The notes beneath the pieces were generated by a model, which had not been told where the DNA came from, did no database searches, and saw nothing but the letters and a program-made list of their open reading frames with translations. The position numbers and the translations under genes were made by a program. From Salipaludibacillus aurantiacus (GTDB lineage: Bacteria > Bacillota > Bacilli > Bacillales > Salisediminibacteriaceae), in assembly GCF_900111295.1 (NCBI RefSeq), contig NZ_FOGT01000015.1, positions 1 through 64,000 on the forward strand: DNA of 64,000 bases, given 5' to 3'. Positions 8,796 to 18,103 of the stretch are shown in pieces (positions within the stretch are counted from its first letter, which is position 1; every line of letters begins with the position of its first letter).

Positions 8796-10658
8796 TTATT
8801 CCTCCTCGTGGGTTGTAGGTTGTTTATCTCTTTTCTGAAACAAATCGTGACGCTGACTGTAGAATCCCAGCAAATATTTTTCAGATAATGGCTTGTTATT
8901 AAAATCTTCGATAGCGATTCGAGAAGCTACGTCGTCGATTAAGCTAGATAAATATCCTGCCTTTGGCCCTAGTCGTGCCTGATAAGGCTGCAGACTCGAC
9001 TGAATAGTTTTCCAGGTTCGTGCAGGGTGTCTTGAGAAAGAGTTCATATACCTGATTGCATTAGTTGCCCGGTTCTCCTCATTTCCCAAAGCCCTTCGTT
9101 CAAGAACATCAGCTATAGCTAGTAGTCTTCCAAACAAGTAATCTCGATTTGTTTCCTCCTGAGCTAATCTCACATCATATCCCTCCTTATGATTGAATAA
9201 AGAACACGCTATACTTAAGGTTTTTTCCCACTCCCACTTATCCATTGCTAATGGATTTGAAGCCCGGTAAAACGCGCTTTTCACAATATCTGCCGGTATT
9301 TTTCGTCCATCTATTATTGAAGGTAACATTCGCTCCATTAAACCTTTAACAATTTTCTCATTGGCTCGGGGACCATAGGCCGCAAACGCAATATCCCTCG
9401 TAGCAGGCGCTCCAAAAAATGGCTTCTTAAGATACGTGTGCCGCCAAAAACAAGAAGAATGCCAGCTTTTAATACGGTTCAAATAAATCTCTTTATTAAG
9501 GTACCTGTAATAGAGAACCGCCAGTCTTCCGGTCGTCGCAGAATCCAGGACAATAATATTAATATCATTCGAGTTGGATATATCATGTTTGTAACCATCT
9601 ATCGCTTTGGATAATTCTTTAGCAAACTGCTCATTTGTAAATCCTTCCGGAGTGGTTTCACCCGTTCCAAACAAATTCAGGCTATCTTCATGAGGGTCAG
9701 GCGGATGATTCTGCCCTTTTTCCCACACTAGAAAAACTCTCTGATCTATCACTTTTGCCTGTTTATGAATAAGCCATTTCAAGGCATTATGCGCTTTTTG
9801 TGAGACCTCATAGCTGATCGTGGCCGCCTCACGGCTTTCTTTAAACCTCCCCCGGAATGTGAATCCAGTTTTATCATTTGCCGAAATCAATTTCGCTTTA
9901 TCACCAGAATGCCGAATTTTATTTGCATGCATAGTTGTAGCAGGAGCTTCTTTACCTGTCACAAAGCAATAATCAACTGCCCCTAGCTGGTCTTTATAAA
10001 AATTTTTAAAAGAATCATATACGTTTTTATCATTCCAAATTTTCGTCAAGAGCTTCTCTTGAGAGAAAACATTGAAACGAATGAAGGCGCTCTCCTGACC
10101 GCCTGCAGCTATTGAAAATATTGCTGGTTTAGGACCATGCAAGTCTTCATACTTTTTATGCCATTTGTTTATTAGATTACCTTCAGTATCCAAGTACAAA
10201 ATATACTCTGCTGTCAGGTCTTTAATTAAACATCCTTTCAGTAAATAGTGATATATACTAATCACTTTCTCAGTAGCAAAAGGTGACTGTGCCCATTTTT
10301 CAAGTTGCTTAATATAGGCTTGGTATTGTTCTCTTTTTTTAGCTTGTCCTCCATAATGGACAAAATCACCAGCGGTATAACTGAGTTTATCATGCAGAGG
10401 GTATGGAGCCACCTTAGAGCCTGCCCGATTAGCGGCATTCTCTGTTGCAGGGATTAAAGTACTGCTGTCGTTTTTTTCAACCACTGAAGCAGAATGAAAT
10501 TCCCCTTTTTCTGTAATATTTACTTCAATGTGAGCGGTCTGAGTGGTGTGAGACACCGGCAGCAGTGTATATTCCTGCCCATTCTTTTTTTTATCAATAA
10601 CACCAATTTTATCGGAATTGCATTCATAAGTTTCATATAAATGTAGGAGCCAGCTCAT
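8796..10658 (-). CDS. cas8c: Cascade large subunit Cas8c (Csd1)
   Basis: A 620-residue protein matching the Csd1/Cas8c family in length, position and content, with a start MSWLLHLYETYE and blocks such as SCFWRHTYLKKPFFGAPATRDIAFAAYG (read here only in part). Cas8c recognises the PAM and recruits Cas3. In type I-C an internal start inside cas8c can yield a separate small subunit Cas11c; I could not identify that site with confidence. The ATG directly follows the cas5c stop. It is the signature gene that sets the subtype as I-C. Confidence 0.94.
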   Translation of the reverse strand: MSWLLHLYETYECNSDKIGVIDKKKNGQEYTLLPVSHTTQTAHIEVNITEKGEFHSASVVEKNDSSTLIPATENAANRAGSKVAPYPLHDKLSYTAGDFVHYGGQAKKREQYQAYIKQLEKWAQSPFATEKVISIYHYLLKGCLIKDLTAEYILYLDTEGNLINKWHKKYEDLHGPKPAIFSIAAGGQESAFIRFNVFSQEKLLTKIWNDKNVYDSFKNFYKDQLGAVDYCFVTGKEAPATTMHANKIRHSGDKAKLISANDKTGFTFRGRFKESREAATISYEVSQKAHNALKWLIHKQAKVIDQRVFLVWEKGQNHPPDPHEDSLNLFGTGETTPEGFTNEQFAKELSKAIDGYKHDISNSNDINIIVLDSATTGRLAVLYYRYLNKEIYLNRIKSWHSSCFWRHTYLKKPFFGAPATRDIAFAAYGPRANEKIVKGLMERMLPSIIDGRKIPADIVKSAFYRASNPLAMDKWEWEKTLSIACSLFNHKEGYDVRLAQEETNRDYLFGRLLAIADVLERRALGNEENRATNAIRYMNSFSRHPARTWKTIQSSLQPYQARLGPKAGYLSSLIDDVASRIAIEDFNNKPLSEKYLLGFYSQRHDLFQKRDKQPTTHEEE

Positions 10659-11375
10659 TTACTCTCCCCCTAACCTATCAAGCAACTCATCTGCAGCTTC
10701 CATATTTGAATCATCAAAATGTTTCTTATCCATTTTTTTCACTTGCCGTACATGTGTGCACTCTTCTGGTCTAATAAAAGTTATGACCCCATCTCGTATC
10801 ACAGGGTTCCACAGTCTCACTTCCATGGCATCACGACCTGTTTCATCAGGGTAATTAATTCCGTGAACCATGGTCCCTAAAGCCAGCTCGCCATACTGAT
10901 CATAAAAACTTTCTCCTTCTCCAAATTGACAGGGTTCTACATATCCTTGACACTCTCTAGTCCCAAGAAAAATATCTCTTCGCCCTCCAGCATTCAACGC
11001 CCGTTTCATAATATTATGGTGCTTGTGCTCATTACGATCATAAGCAAGATCTGGGCGGTATTCATTAAATTCAAAATGAGCCTTAACTTGATAACGAACA
11101 TCACGTAGGTACGTATAATTCGCTAACGTATTTCCTCCACCATATTCTATAGGCCTGATACCTTTTGATTCCATCCGAATAGGATTTAAAATACGGATAG
11201 CATCCACTAAAATAAGGAGTGTCGGTTTCCAGTATATAGACTCTGTAATGCCTTTTAACGCCTGATAAGTTGGCACCTGATAACTGAGCTTCTCACCACC
11301 TAACTTTGTTAATGGATCCGTAAACAATGCATAGTCTCCAGTCACTTCAAATTCGATTGCATTCCTCATACTCAC
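10659..11375 (-). CDS. cas5c: Cas5c (Cas5d), crRNA-processing endoribonuclease
   Basis: A 238-residue Cas5 of subtype I-C. In this subtype Cas6 is absent and Cas5c itself cuts the pre-crRNA. The catalytic residues known from the Bacillus halodurans enzyme (Y46, K116, H117) correspond here to Y48, K118 and H119 ([16 protein letters not shown]), shifted by two. It binds the 5' handle of the crRNA in Cascade. It follows cas3 after 24 bases and abuts cas8c. No cas6 gene is seen nearby, which agrees with this role. Confidence 0.95.
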   Translation of the reverse strand: MSMRNAIEFEVTGDYALFTDPLTKLGGEKLSYQVPTYQALKGITESIYWKPTLLILVDAIRILNPIRMESKGIRPIEYGGGNTLANYTYLRDVRYQVKAHFEFNEYRPDLAYDRNEHKHHNIMKRALNAGGRRDIFLGTRECQGYVEPCQFGEGESFYDQYGELALGTMVHGINYPDETGRDAMEVRLWNPVIRDGVITFIRPEECTHVRQVKKMDKKHFDDSNMEAADELLDRLGGE

Positions 11376-11399
11376 ACCTCCAACCTTTTATTTAACCTT

Positions 11400-13817
11400 C
11401 TAAAACACATAGTTATCAAAGCCTGCTCCATCTTCTCGGATATCCAATCCGAATTCATCACTATAAAATCCTTCTTTTAAAGCAAGAACGGCTCCATCCA
11501 GAAAAGACACGAGTGCTCCTTGCTTTTCTAAATCCTGTTTCTGCTGACTGTATATATTAATGGAAAAGTGTTGAGCCTGTTTCATAAACTGGGAAAAGTG
11601 CTCAATCGTTTCGTAACCGTTCAAATCAGCAATATGTTCCTTTCCCTCCTCATAAGGCACAAGAACTGAAGTTGTAAGATTATCAATTACAGAAAAATGT
11701 TCTGCTGCCGTCCCGTAACTTGTAACTAAGTAAGTTTTAGGGGGATGGTTATATTTGCTATACAAACTTTTAACCCAGTCACTTTGAGTTCTATCCCAGA
11801 AAAGTAAATCGGTCATATTCTTTTCAACCCTGGGAACATAGTAATCCAGCTCTGATTCTAAATCTGTGTAGAATTCCTGAAAGTAACGAGTCATAGCTGG
11901 TGGTGAAAGAATCTCGTTCCCCCCTTCAGTTTTCATTTCTTTTAATAATTTCTTTGAAATCTCTTTTCCTTTTTGAATTTCTCTAAGTCTAGATAATTTT
12001 TCATCCCGATGATCAATTAAATAAACTTTTTTTATATCTTTTTTTCCATGTCTATTGCATCGTCCAGCTGCCTGGGCTATAGAGTCCAGACCTGCCAAGG
12101 AGCGGATGACACAATCAAAATCGACATCAACACCCGCTTCTATTAATTGAGTGGTCACACAAATAACCTGCTCATTGTTAGCGAGATATTTTCGGATTTC
12201 AGCTAATAACCTTTTTCGGTGTGAGGCGCACATGGATGTACTCAAATGATAGAGAGGCACTCCTGAATCACATTCATTTAATAACACATACAAATTTCTA
12301 ACGGCCGATTTAGTATTTAAAATAACTAGAATACTATTTTCATCCTCTAGTTTAGTGCTAATAAATTGTTGCAACTCCTCATTAGTTACAGGTCCCTGAC
12401 GAGATCGATCAATAATTTTTGTCCTTTCAAAGGACAAATTCACTTTGTTGATATCAGAGATCATGTCATTGTTACGGGGAACATCCAGTTTATAATCTAC
12501 AAAGTCAAGTGCAGGCTGAGTCGCTGTGCAGAGCACAATACTTGATTTACATATTGATTTTAGAAAATTCAAAGCTTCATTAAAGAGGGAAACACACTTA
12601 ACAGGTACTTTTTGTACCTCATCAAAAATAATGACAGCATCGCTCAACCTGTGGAGTCTTCTCACACTTCGGCTCTTTTTTTCATAAAACACATTTAAGA
12701 ATTGAACCATGGTAGTGAAAATAATTGGTGAATCCCAATTGTCTTTAGCTAACCTTAGCTTTTCCTCTGGAGATATCATCCCGTCAAAACGCTCATTCTC
12801 TTCATAGTCCTCCTCAATCACATTACTGTGATGTTCGAGGATATGCTCATCATCTTGAAGTATTTTTCTGACCTCTTGAGCATTCTGTTCAATAATGGTA
12901 GTAAAAGGAACGATATAAAAGATACGTTTCTTTCCATATTTTTTCGCATGCTTTAACGCATAACGCAAACTGGCCAATGTTTTGCCACCCCCAGTGGGAA
13001 TGGATAAGGTGTAAATATCTGAAGGCTTTTCAGCACAATCCTCACATTGGTCAGACATAGAAGCACGCAGTTTATTGATACGATTCCCAGCATCTGGATG
13101 CTCTTTAAACGCTTTTATTTTCATCATAAGTTTGTCATAATAGTTATCCATCAACTCTGCTGAATTAATAGGTTCATACTCTTGGTTTTCTTCAAAAAGA
13201 CGGGTATTAGTTCTGTCAGCATCTATAAGAGAGCTAAATACAAATTTTGTTATAAAATGAAGATGCCTAGGGTAATCTTCTGGAGCATAATTTTTTAATA
13301 ATATCTTTAATTCATCTTTAGCTGCAGTGACGTAATGGTCAAATGTATTTTCATCCATCACTTTTCTATAAAAATAGTCTTTAGTCTGTTTAAATTGTAG
13401 TAACTCCTTTTCCTTCACGCGTCTCAAATAAGGCGAGTCAAGGTCAGGAGTCAGAAAATCATGTAAATAAGAATGATGCGAGATAATAGCATTTCCCACA
13501 ACTTCTGAAAGGACAGTATAAAAGGGGTCTGATTGTGTTGAGTGGTAAGAATTAAATAATATTTTTCCCCCAGCAGTTGAATGATCGACACTCCCCCGTT
13601 TAGGAGCATGCTCAGGATCATTAACAGCCTTTAAAATATAGTCTCTAAATTCCTCGGTCAATTTGCCTGCATCGTGAAGAAGAGCTGACAGTCCGCAAAT
13701 ATGCCCCATGCCCGAACTCTTACCGAATTTTTCTGCCAATGCCTTAGTTTCCAAAAGATGGTCTTCAACCGTCTGAATGCTGCCATCATTTTCACGAATG
13801 TGCGCTATGAACTCCAT
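11400..13817 (-). CDS. cas3: Cas3 HD nuclease-helicase
   Basis: An 805-residue fused HD-helicase. The HD domain shows H48-D49 in LLHDAGK, and further histidines at ISHHSYLHD. The superfamily 2 helicase shows Walker A PTGGGKT (about 274-280), the DEVQ box (399-402), and CTATQPALD as motif III. Cas3 is recruited by Cascade to nick and unwind target DNA. It is the first gene of the cas operon, with GGAGGTGG before its ATG. All key residues are present, so interference should be active. Confidence 0.96.
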   Translation of the reverse strand: MEFIAHIRENDGSIQTVEDHLLETKALAEKFGKSSGMGHICGLSALLHDAGKLTEEFRDYILKAVNDPEHAPKRGSVDHSTAGGKILFNSYHSTQSDPFYTVLSEVVGNAIISHHSYLHDFLTPDLDSPYLRRVKEKELLQFKQTKDYFYRKVMDENTFDHYVTAAKDELKILLKNYAPEDYPRHLHFITKFVFSSLIDADRTNTRLFEENQEYEPINSAELMDNYYDKLMMKIKAFKEHPDAGNRINKLRASMSDQCEDCAEKPSDIYTLSIPTGGGKTLASLRYALKHAKKYGKKRIFYIVPFTTIIEQNAQEVRKILQDDEHILEHHSNVIEEDYEENERFDGMISPEEKLRLAKDNWDSPIIFTTMVQFLNVFYEKKSRSVRRLHRLSDAVIIFDEVQKVPVKCVSLFNEALNFLKSICKSSIVLCTATQPALDFVDYKLDVPRNNDMISDINKVNLSFERTKIIDRSRQGPVTNEELQQFISTKLEDENSILVILNTKSAVRNLYVLLNECDSGVPLYHLSTSMCASHRKRLLAEIRKYLANNEQVICVTTQLIEAGVDVDFDCVIRSLAGLDSIAQAAGRCNRHGKKDIKKVYLIDHRDEKLSRLREIQKGKEISKKLLKEMKTEGGNEILSPPAMTRYFQEFYTDLESELDYYVPRVEKNMTDLLFWDRTQSDWVKSLYSKYNHPPKTYLVTSYGTAAEHFSVIDNLTTSVLVPYEEGKEHIADLNGYETIEHFSQFMKQAQHFSINIYSQQKQDLEKQGALVSFLDGAVLALKEGFYSDEFGLDIREDGAGFDNYVF

Positions 13818-13870
13818 ACGCCACCTCCACTTAGTCTCGACAAATTTCCTTTAATTTCTATTTTATCACG

Positions 13871-13886
13871 TAATAACTTCTTATTA
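13871..13886. promoter_or_regulatory. AT-rich dyad in the cas promoter region
   Basis: The perfect inverted repeat TAATAA(CTTC)TTATTA lies about 55 bases upstream of cas3, close to a possible -10 (GATAAAAT on the minus strand). It could be an operator, but it may be chance in AT-rich DNA. Confidence 0.3.
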
Positions 13887-14003
13887 CCTATTTATTTGGA
13901 AATATTTTGTTAACTTTTGAAATTACTAAGTGTGAATAACAACTCTTATTATGGGAGTAATGATGACAAGGACTGTCAGGGAACTTACGTTTTCACTATT
14001 TTA

Positions 14004-14039
14004 ATTAAAAAACACCGCAAACACGTTCTTTAGTTTGCG
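14004..14039 (-). terminator. Leftward terminator upstream of cas3
   Basis: On the minus strand CGCAAAC and GTTTGCG form a 7-bp stem followed by GTGTTTTTT. It would stop transcripts from the ars side before they enter the cas operon. Confidence 0.7.
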
Positions 14040-14134
14040 ATGCTAATCTCAGTATGTTGCTGTGGTATTGGAAGCTATCAATCCCTGTAACTGTTCTGGA
14101 AATCTACCTTTACATAAGGTAGATTCTTATTCTA

Positions 14135-14301
14135 CCGCAAAGCCGGGGGGGCTCAGCACCCCGTAATTCATAATGTCTTCTAGGTCCTCCACTTTCACTA
14201 CTTCCGCTTCAATCCCAAGATTCTCAATAGCTTCCCGGGTTCTTGCTTCCAGCTTCTTGCATTTGGCACACCGCTTACTGAAATTTCAATTTTCATCATT
14301 A
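14135..14301 (-). pseudogene. Decayed copy of the thioredoxin-like gene
   Basis: Nearly base for base similar to the intact gene at 16182-16421, starting from the same ATG and ribosome site. A one-base deletion at the first cysteine codon shifts the frame and destroys the CxxC motif. A stop appears shortly after the segment encoding PGFAV, and the 3' third is missing. It lies just downstream of the permease fragment, the same order as in the intact pair. Confidence 0.85.
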
Positions 14302-14304
14302 TCC

Positions 14305-14572
14305 CTCCATATTAAAAGGGCAGGAAGGCAAGCAGTTCCGTCAACCCAATAACTACCACTATAAACTTCTGCCCGTTTAAATCCCATAATTTTCGAAACA
14401 ATGATCAAATTAGGAAAACTCATCTGGCCCTGCCAGCAAAAGACCAAGGACAGACCCTTTAGCCATACTGAGATCAGGAAACTGTTCACAATCGGCCTTC
14501 TGTCAGTGTCGCAAAGAAATAAATAAACGCCCCAAAAATTTAGGCAAGAAAGGTTGACTGAACTGTACATTA
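14305..14572 (-). pseudogene. Decayed 3' fragment of the ArsP-type permease gene
   Basis: Matches the last 270 or so bases of the intact permease (about 16440-16712) but carries several small deletions and substitutions that break the frame. The 5' three quarters are absent. Segments encoding SFPNLIIVSKIMGFKRA and CDTDRRPIVNSFL survive in different frames. Together with the thioredoxin fragment it shows that a second permease-thioredoxin pair once followed arsM. Confidence 0.85.
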
Positions 14573-14680
14573 TTTAAATTTAAGCCACAATCAAAACCAC
14601 CAGTTCCCACCGGTGGTTTTGATTTTTGATGAGCTCCTATATAGCCTTACCATCTATAGAACCTGAAAAGAGGAAAATTA

Positions 14681-15442
14681 TTATCTCTTCACGGCATGTA
14701 TGGTGGCTGAAACGACATCCTCCATTTGCAGGTCGCCCTCTTTCCAGGCTTCGAGCAAATCATCACTCGAGGTGGTTTTTGTAATTTGAACAGCGGAAAA
14801 GCCTGCATCCTTAAGCATCAGTTCAATCTTATCCATACGTTCTGCTCCAATGATACAATTACAAACCTGAGGATCTTTATAAGCACTTTCCGGCGCCTGA
14901 CCACTGCCCCTGACGATATCAGAAATATTTATACGGCCACCCGGCTTTAAGACACGGTACACTTCTTTAAAAACTCTCTCTTTTTCAGGAGAAAGATTAA
15001 TGACACAATTAGAGATAACGACATCGATAGTAGCATCGGCCACTGGCAAATTCTCTATTTCACCCAGTCTGAACGCCACATTCCCATACCCCTGCTTGCA
15101 TGCGTTATGCCGGGATTTCTCAATCATTTCGTGAGTCATATCCACCCCGATAACTGCTCCTGATTCACCGACTTTCTTTCTTGCAAGAAACGCATCAAAC
15201 CCGGCGCCGCTTCCAAGGTCGAGGACAGTTTCGCCTTCCTGAAGACCAGCAATGGCGGTTGGATTCCCGCAGCCGAGACCAAGGTTGGCTTCCTCCGCCC
15301 CCTTTAATTCGTCATCCCCGTAACCCATTGTTTTAGCAATCCCGCTTGCTTTCCCGTCATCAGAGCAGCACCCGTCACCCGCTCCTGCCGCAATACCGCC
15401 GTAACGCTCCCTGACCAGTTTCCGTTGAATGTCTGCTTTCAT
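14681..15442 (-). CDS. arsM: Arsenite S-adenosylmethionine methyltransferase
   Basis: A 253-residue class I methyltransferase. The SAM site reads VLDLGSGAGFDAFLA (about 73-87). Cysteines placed as in known ArsM enzymes are C58 (LGLGCGNP), C146 (SNCVINLSPEK) and C194/C196 (VCNCIIGAERM), with a further CC pair at 25-26. ArsM converts As(III) to methylated species; in aerobic cells this is a detoxification route. The ATG follows AGGAGGAATGACTT. It sits downstream of sigZ, and both face the same way as the arsR-permease-thioredoxin genes. Confidence 0.92.
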   Translation of the reverse strand: MKADIQRKLVRERYGGIAAGAGDGCCSDDGKASGIAKTMGYGDDELKGAEEANLGLGCGNPTAIAGLQEGETVLDLGSGAGFDAFLARKKVGESGAVIGVDMTHEMIEKSRHNACKQGYGNVAFRLGEIENLPVADATIDVVISNCVINLSPEKERVFKEVYRVLKPGGRINISDIVRGSGQAPESAYKDPQVCNCIIGAERMDKIELMLKDAGFSAVQITKTTSSDDLLEAWKEGDLQMEDVVSATIHAVKR

Positions 15443-15512
15443 AAGTCATTCCTCCTCTTAATGATCGTTCACCAGAGAAGACGAAAGCAGTTTAAAAGGG
15501 TCGCAAAACTTC

Positions 15513-16067
15513 TTATGCACAGCACACATTTCTTTTCTCGTAACGGACCACGTTGCCGTACGCATCAAATTGAACATCACAGCAGTTCAGCAAGATCTCC
15601 TTCAGCTGCCTTCTGGCCCTTTGCACTCTCGTTTTTGATCCTGACAGTGTCAGATTCAATTCGGAAGAAATTTGGCGGTGTTTCCATTCCTCCCCCACAT
15701 ACAGCCAGAACGGCAGCTGGTACTTTTCATGAAGACCCCGTAATTCTCTAAGTAAGTAAGAGCCACAGTCTTCATTAAAATTAGTTTCCGCATGTTCCAT
15801 ATCGTTTATAGGAGTGTCCGGTACATTGACATCTGGAATTTCTACCGTTCTTTTCCGGTAAAAATCGATGATCGTACTCCTGACAATCTGGAATAACCAC
15901 CCGCGCACGTGTGACACATCGGCCAGTTTATTCTGATTTCCAACTACCTTGATCCACATGTTCTGAAGGACATCCTCTGCATCAAACCGGTTTGTGACGC
16001 GTTTTAACACAAACTGCCTCAGTTCCTGATGATACTGCTCCACAATACGATCCAGTTTGCCTGCCAT
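15513..16067 (-). CDS. sigZ: SigZ-like ECF RNA polymerase sigma factor
   Basis: A 184-residue sigma-70 family protein. Region 2 includes RFDAEDVLQNMWIKV and HVRGWLFQIVRSTIIDFYRK; region 4 includes HRQISSELNLTLSGSKTRVQRARRQ (only in part quoted). The tail continues past region 4 with a CC pair in LLNCCDVQFD, a YGNVVRYE stretch and a final NVCCA, as in SigZ-type factors. I prefer the ATG at 16067 because AAGGGGTG lies eight bases upstream; the GTG at 16076 overlaps that site. No anti-sigma gene is adjacent. Its place between arsenic genes suggests a metalloid-linked regulon, but this is inference. Confidence 0.85.
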   Translation of the reverse strand: MAGKLDRIVEQYHQELRQFVLKRVTNRFDAEDVLQNMWIKVVGNQNKLADVSHVRGWLFQIVRSTIIDFYRKRTVEIPDVNVPDTPINDMEHAETNFNEDCGSYLLRELRGLHEKYQLPFWLYVGEEWKHRQISSELNLTLSGSKTRVQRARRQLKEILLNCCDVQFDAYGNVVRYEKRNVCCA

Positions 16068-16181
16068 TATATGCACACCCCTTTATATAAACACTTTATT
16101 ATATAATATACCATTTACTGCTCAGGAAACAAGAAAAAAGATGATCCGCTTTGAGATCATCTTTTTAAAGTAACGCTTAAG

Positions 16182-16421
16182 TTATTTTGCTGACAGATGT
16201 TTCTTAATATCTTTAACACTCAGTAACTTTCCTGTGGTGATAACTTCGCCGTCGACAGCAAAGCCGGGGGTGCTCAGCACACCATAATTCATAATCTCTT
16301 CCAGGTCCTCCACTTTCACCACTTCCGCTTCAATCCCAAGATCAGCGATGGCTTCCCGGGTTCTTGCTTCCAGCTTCTTGCATTTAGCACATCCGCTTCC
16401 TAAGATTTCAATTTTCATCAT
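16182..16421 (-). CDS. Small thioredoxin-fold protein with CxxC
   Basis: A 79-residue thioredoxin-like protein with GSGCAKCKK at the N-terminus and STPGFAVDGEV carrying the cis-proline. Such small redox-active disulfide proteins commonly accompany ArsP/DUF318 permeases and may reduce or hand over metalloids. It lies 18 bases after the permease, with GGAGGGATA before its tandem ATG codons. A decayed copy is found at 14135-14301. Confidence 0.88.
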   Translation of the reverse strand: MMKIEILGSGCAKCKKLEARTREAIADLGIEAEVVKVEDLEEIMNYGVLSTPGFAVDGEVITTGKLLSVKDIKKHLSAK

Positions 16422-16439
16422 TATCCCTCCATCTATTAT

Positions 16440-17465
16440 TTAAAAGATCAGCACGCCTGCAAGGAAGGCAAGCAGTGTCGTCAGCCCAATAACTAAACCA
16501 ATATAAGCTCCTGCCCGTTTCAGTCCCATAATTTTTGAAACAACGATCATATTCGGCAAACTCATCGTCGGCCCTGCCAGCAGAAGGGCAAGGGCTGGCC
16601 CTTTGGCCATGCCGAGATCAAGGAAACTGTTCACAATCGGCACTTCAGTCAGTGTGGCAAAATACATAAACGCGCCGAAAATTGAGGCAAGGAAGGTGGC
16701 CTGAACCGTATTTTCGCCAGCGGCGGCCGACATAAATGTTTCAGGGATTAACACCGTAATGACACCGGCAATAAATATCCCGACGACAAACAGCGGAATA
16801 ATTTTTTTAGCCAGATCAAAAGTCTCCAAACACCAGCTCCACAATTCATCTTTATCGAAAAACCATATAAGCTGGACGGCTAATATGACAAGAGCCCCTA
16901 AGGTCACAAATGGCATGTTCATGCCTGACAGCAACATGACGAGCAGGGTCACGAAGAACAGGCCGTTTTGCCACAAATTTCTCGGAGAAGTGTCTTTTAT
17001 CTCGAACATTTTAGCATTTTTATCAGTGTGATTTTCGTCCTTTTGAAAAATAAGCTGCATAATAAAACCTATAATGATGGCTAATACAACCGCACTCACG
17101 ACTCTGGCTACCCCGATGTCTGCACCAATAAAACTGAATGTAAAGGTGATCGCAAGCAGGTTAATCGCAGGGCCGGCAAAAAGAAACGTAATAGCAGGAC
17201 CGATTCCTGCCCCTTTTTTCCAGATACTCGTAAACATCGGCAGCACCGAACACGAACAGACGGTGAGGATAATGCCTGAGACGGAAGCCATGGAATACGA
17301 GACTGATTTCTTAGCATTGGGACCGAAATATTTAAGCACGGCACCTTGCGACATAAACTGGGCGATCGCTCCTGAAATAAAGAACACAATTGTCAGCGTG
17401 ATCGTTCGGGGAAGGGTGAAATATTCAATAAGAAACTGCCAGCCGGCATATAAAATATCCATCAT
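16440..17465 (-). CDS. ArsP/DUF318-type permease
   Basis: A 341-residue membrane protein of about eight to ten segments. The family signature TVCSCSVLPMFTSIWKKGAG and the later LAGPTMSLPNMIVVSKIMG are present. Members include ArsP, which exports trivalent organoarsenicals; others may move different metalloids. With arsM nearby, export of methylarsenite is a reasonable guess. Its start overlaps the arsR stop by four bases, so the two are coupled. A 35-residue-class cytoplasmic loop with DENHTDKNAKM separates two halves. Confidence 0.87.
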   Translation of the reverse strand: MMDILYAGWQFLIEYFTLPRTITLTIVFFISGAIAQFMSQGAVLKYFGPNAKKSVSYSMASVSGIILTVCSCSVLPMFTSIWKKGAGIGPAITFLFAGPAINLLAITFTFSFIGADIGVARVVSAVVLAIIIGFIMQLIFQKDENHTDKNAKMFEIKDTSPRNLWQNGLFFVTLLVMLLSGMNMPFVTLGALVILAVQLIWFFDKDELWSWCLETFDLAKKIIPLFVVGIFIAGVITVLIPETFMSAAAGENTVQATFLASIFGAFMYFATLTEVPIVNSFLDLGMAKGPALALLLAGPTMSLPNMIVVSKIMGLKRAGAYIGLVIGLTTLLAFLAGVLIF

Positions 17466-17821
17466 GAGTCTCCCCCTCCTAAAAGAACGTCCAGGTTTTT
17501 AATAGAAGGGTTCAATTTATATATTGTGAACTTCCCCTCTCTCCGCGACTGAATGACCCCGCCTCGTTCCAGCAGTTTCAGATGGTGAGTCACCGTTGAA
17601 TTCACACTGCCGAGTGCTTCAACCAGCTCGCACAGGCAGCATTCCCGGACAGCTAATAAGGAGACGATTTTTAGACGTGTCTCGTCCCCGAGCGCTTTAA
17701 ACAACGCGGCTTTCGCCTCTATACCTTCATCTGTCTTAAGGTGAGGGAACTTTTCCTGCGCTTCGTTAAAGAGCGCTTTGCTTTCTTCTTTATTTAAAAT
17801 AATCCATTCTTTCTTCGCCAT
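17462..17821 (-). CDS. arsR: ArsR-family metalloregulator
   Basis: A 119-residue winged-helix repressor. The metal-site motif is ECCLCEL, followed by the recognition helix NSTVTHHLKLLERGGVI and the wing REGKFTIYKLNP. As(III) or Sb(III) binding to such cysteines releases the repressor from its own promoter. I chose the ATG at 17821 because AGGTGAGAG precedes it; an ATG at 17842 lacks a ribosome site. It is the first gene of the ars operon. Confidence 0.9.
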   Translation of the reverse strand: MAKKEWIILNKEESKALFNEAQEKFPHLKTDEGIEAKAALFKALGDETRLKIVSLLAVRECCLCELVEALGSVNSTVTHHLKLLERGGVIQSRREGKFTIYKLNPSIKNLDVLLGGGDS

Positions 17822-18063
17822 ATCTCTCACCTGCCTTTTCATTACCTATGTTCAATATATCACTAATCAAGTATTAAAACTACATTTCTAGTTTTATAGT
17901 TTTGACAGGTTTGTGACGAGTTTGGCGGGAGTTAAGATGTAGTTTCTGGTGGTGGAGAATGTGGATGAGGCGGGAGCAGACAGTGGAAAGAGTACCGTCT
18001 GGCTCGTTTTTTGTGGGAAGAAGCGGGACGGCCGGGGTGCGCATTATTTGAAATTTCAGCCAT

Positions 18064-18096
18064 AAAAAAAAAAGACCCTGTAAAAACAGGGTCTTC
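18064..18096 (-). terminator. Terminator of the cold-shock gene
   Basis: Minus strand: AAGACCCTGT, a short T-rich loop, ACAGGGTCTT, then a run of ten T. It directly follows the cspA-like stop codon. Confidence 0.92.
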
Positions 18097-18103
18097 TTGG
18101 TTA

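Larger units (their letters stand above)
13818..14134. other. Intergenic region between the cas operon and the ars remnant
   Basis: About 315 bases that should hold the cas operon promoter (near 13840-13930) and a leftward terminator at 14004-14039. I see no gene. Confidence 0.5.
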
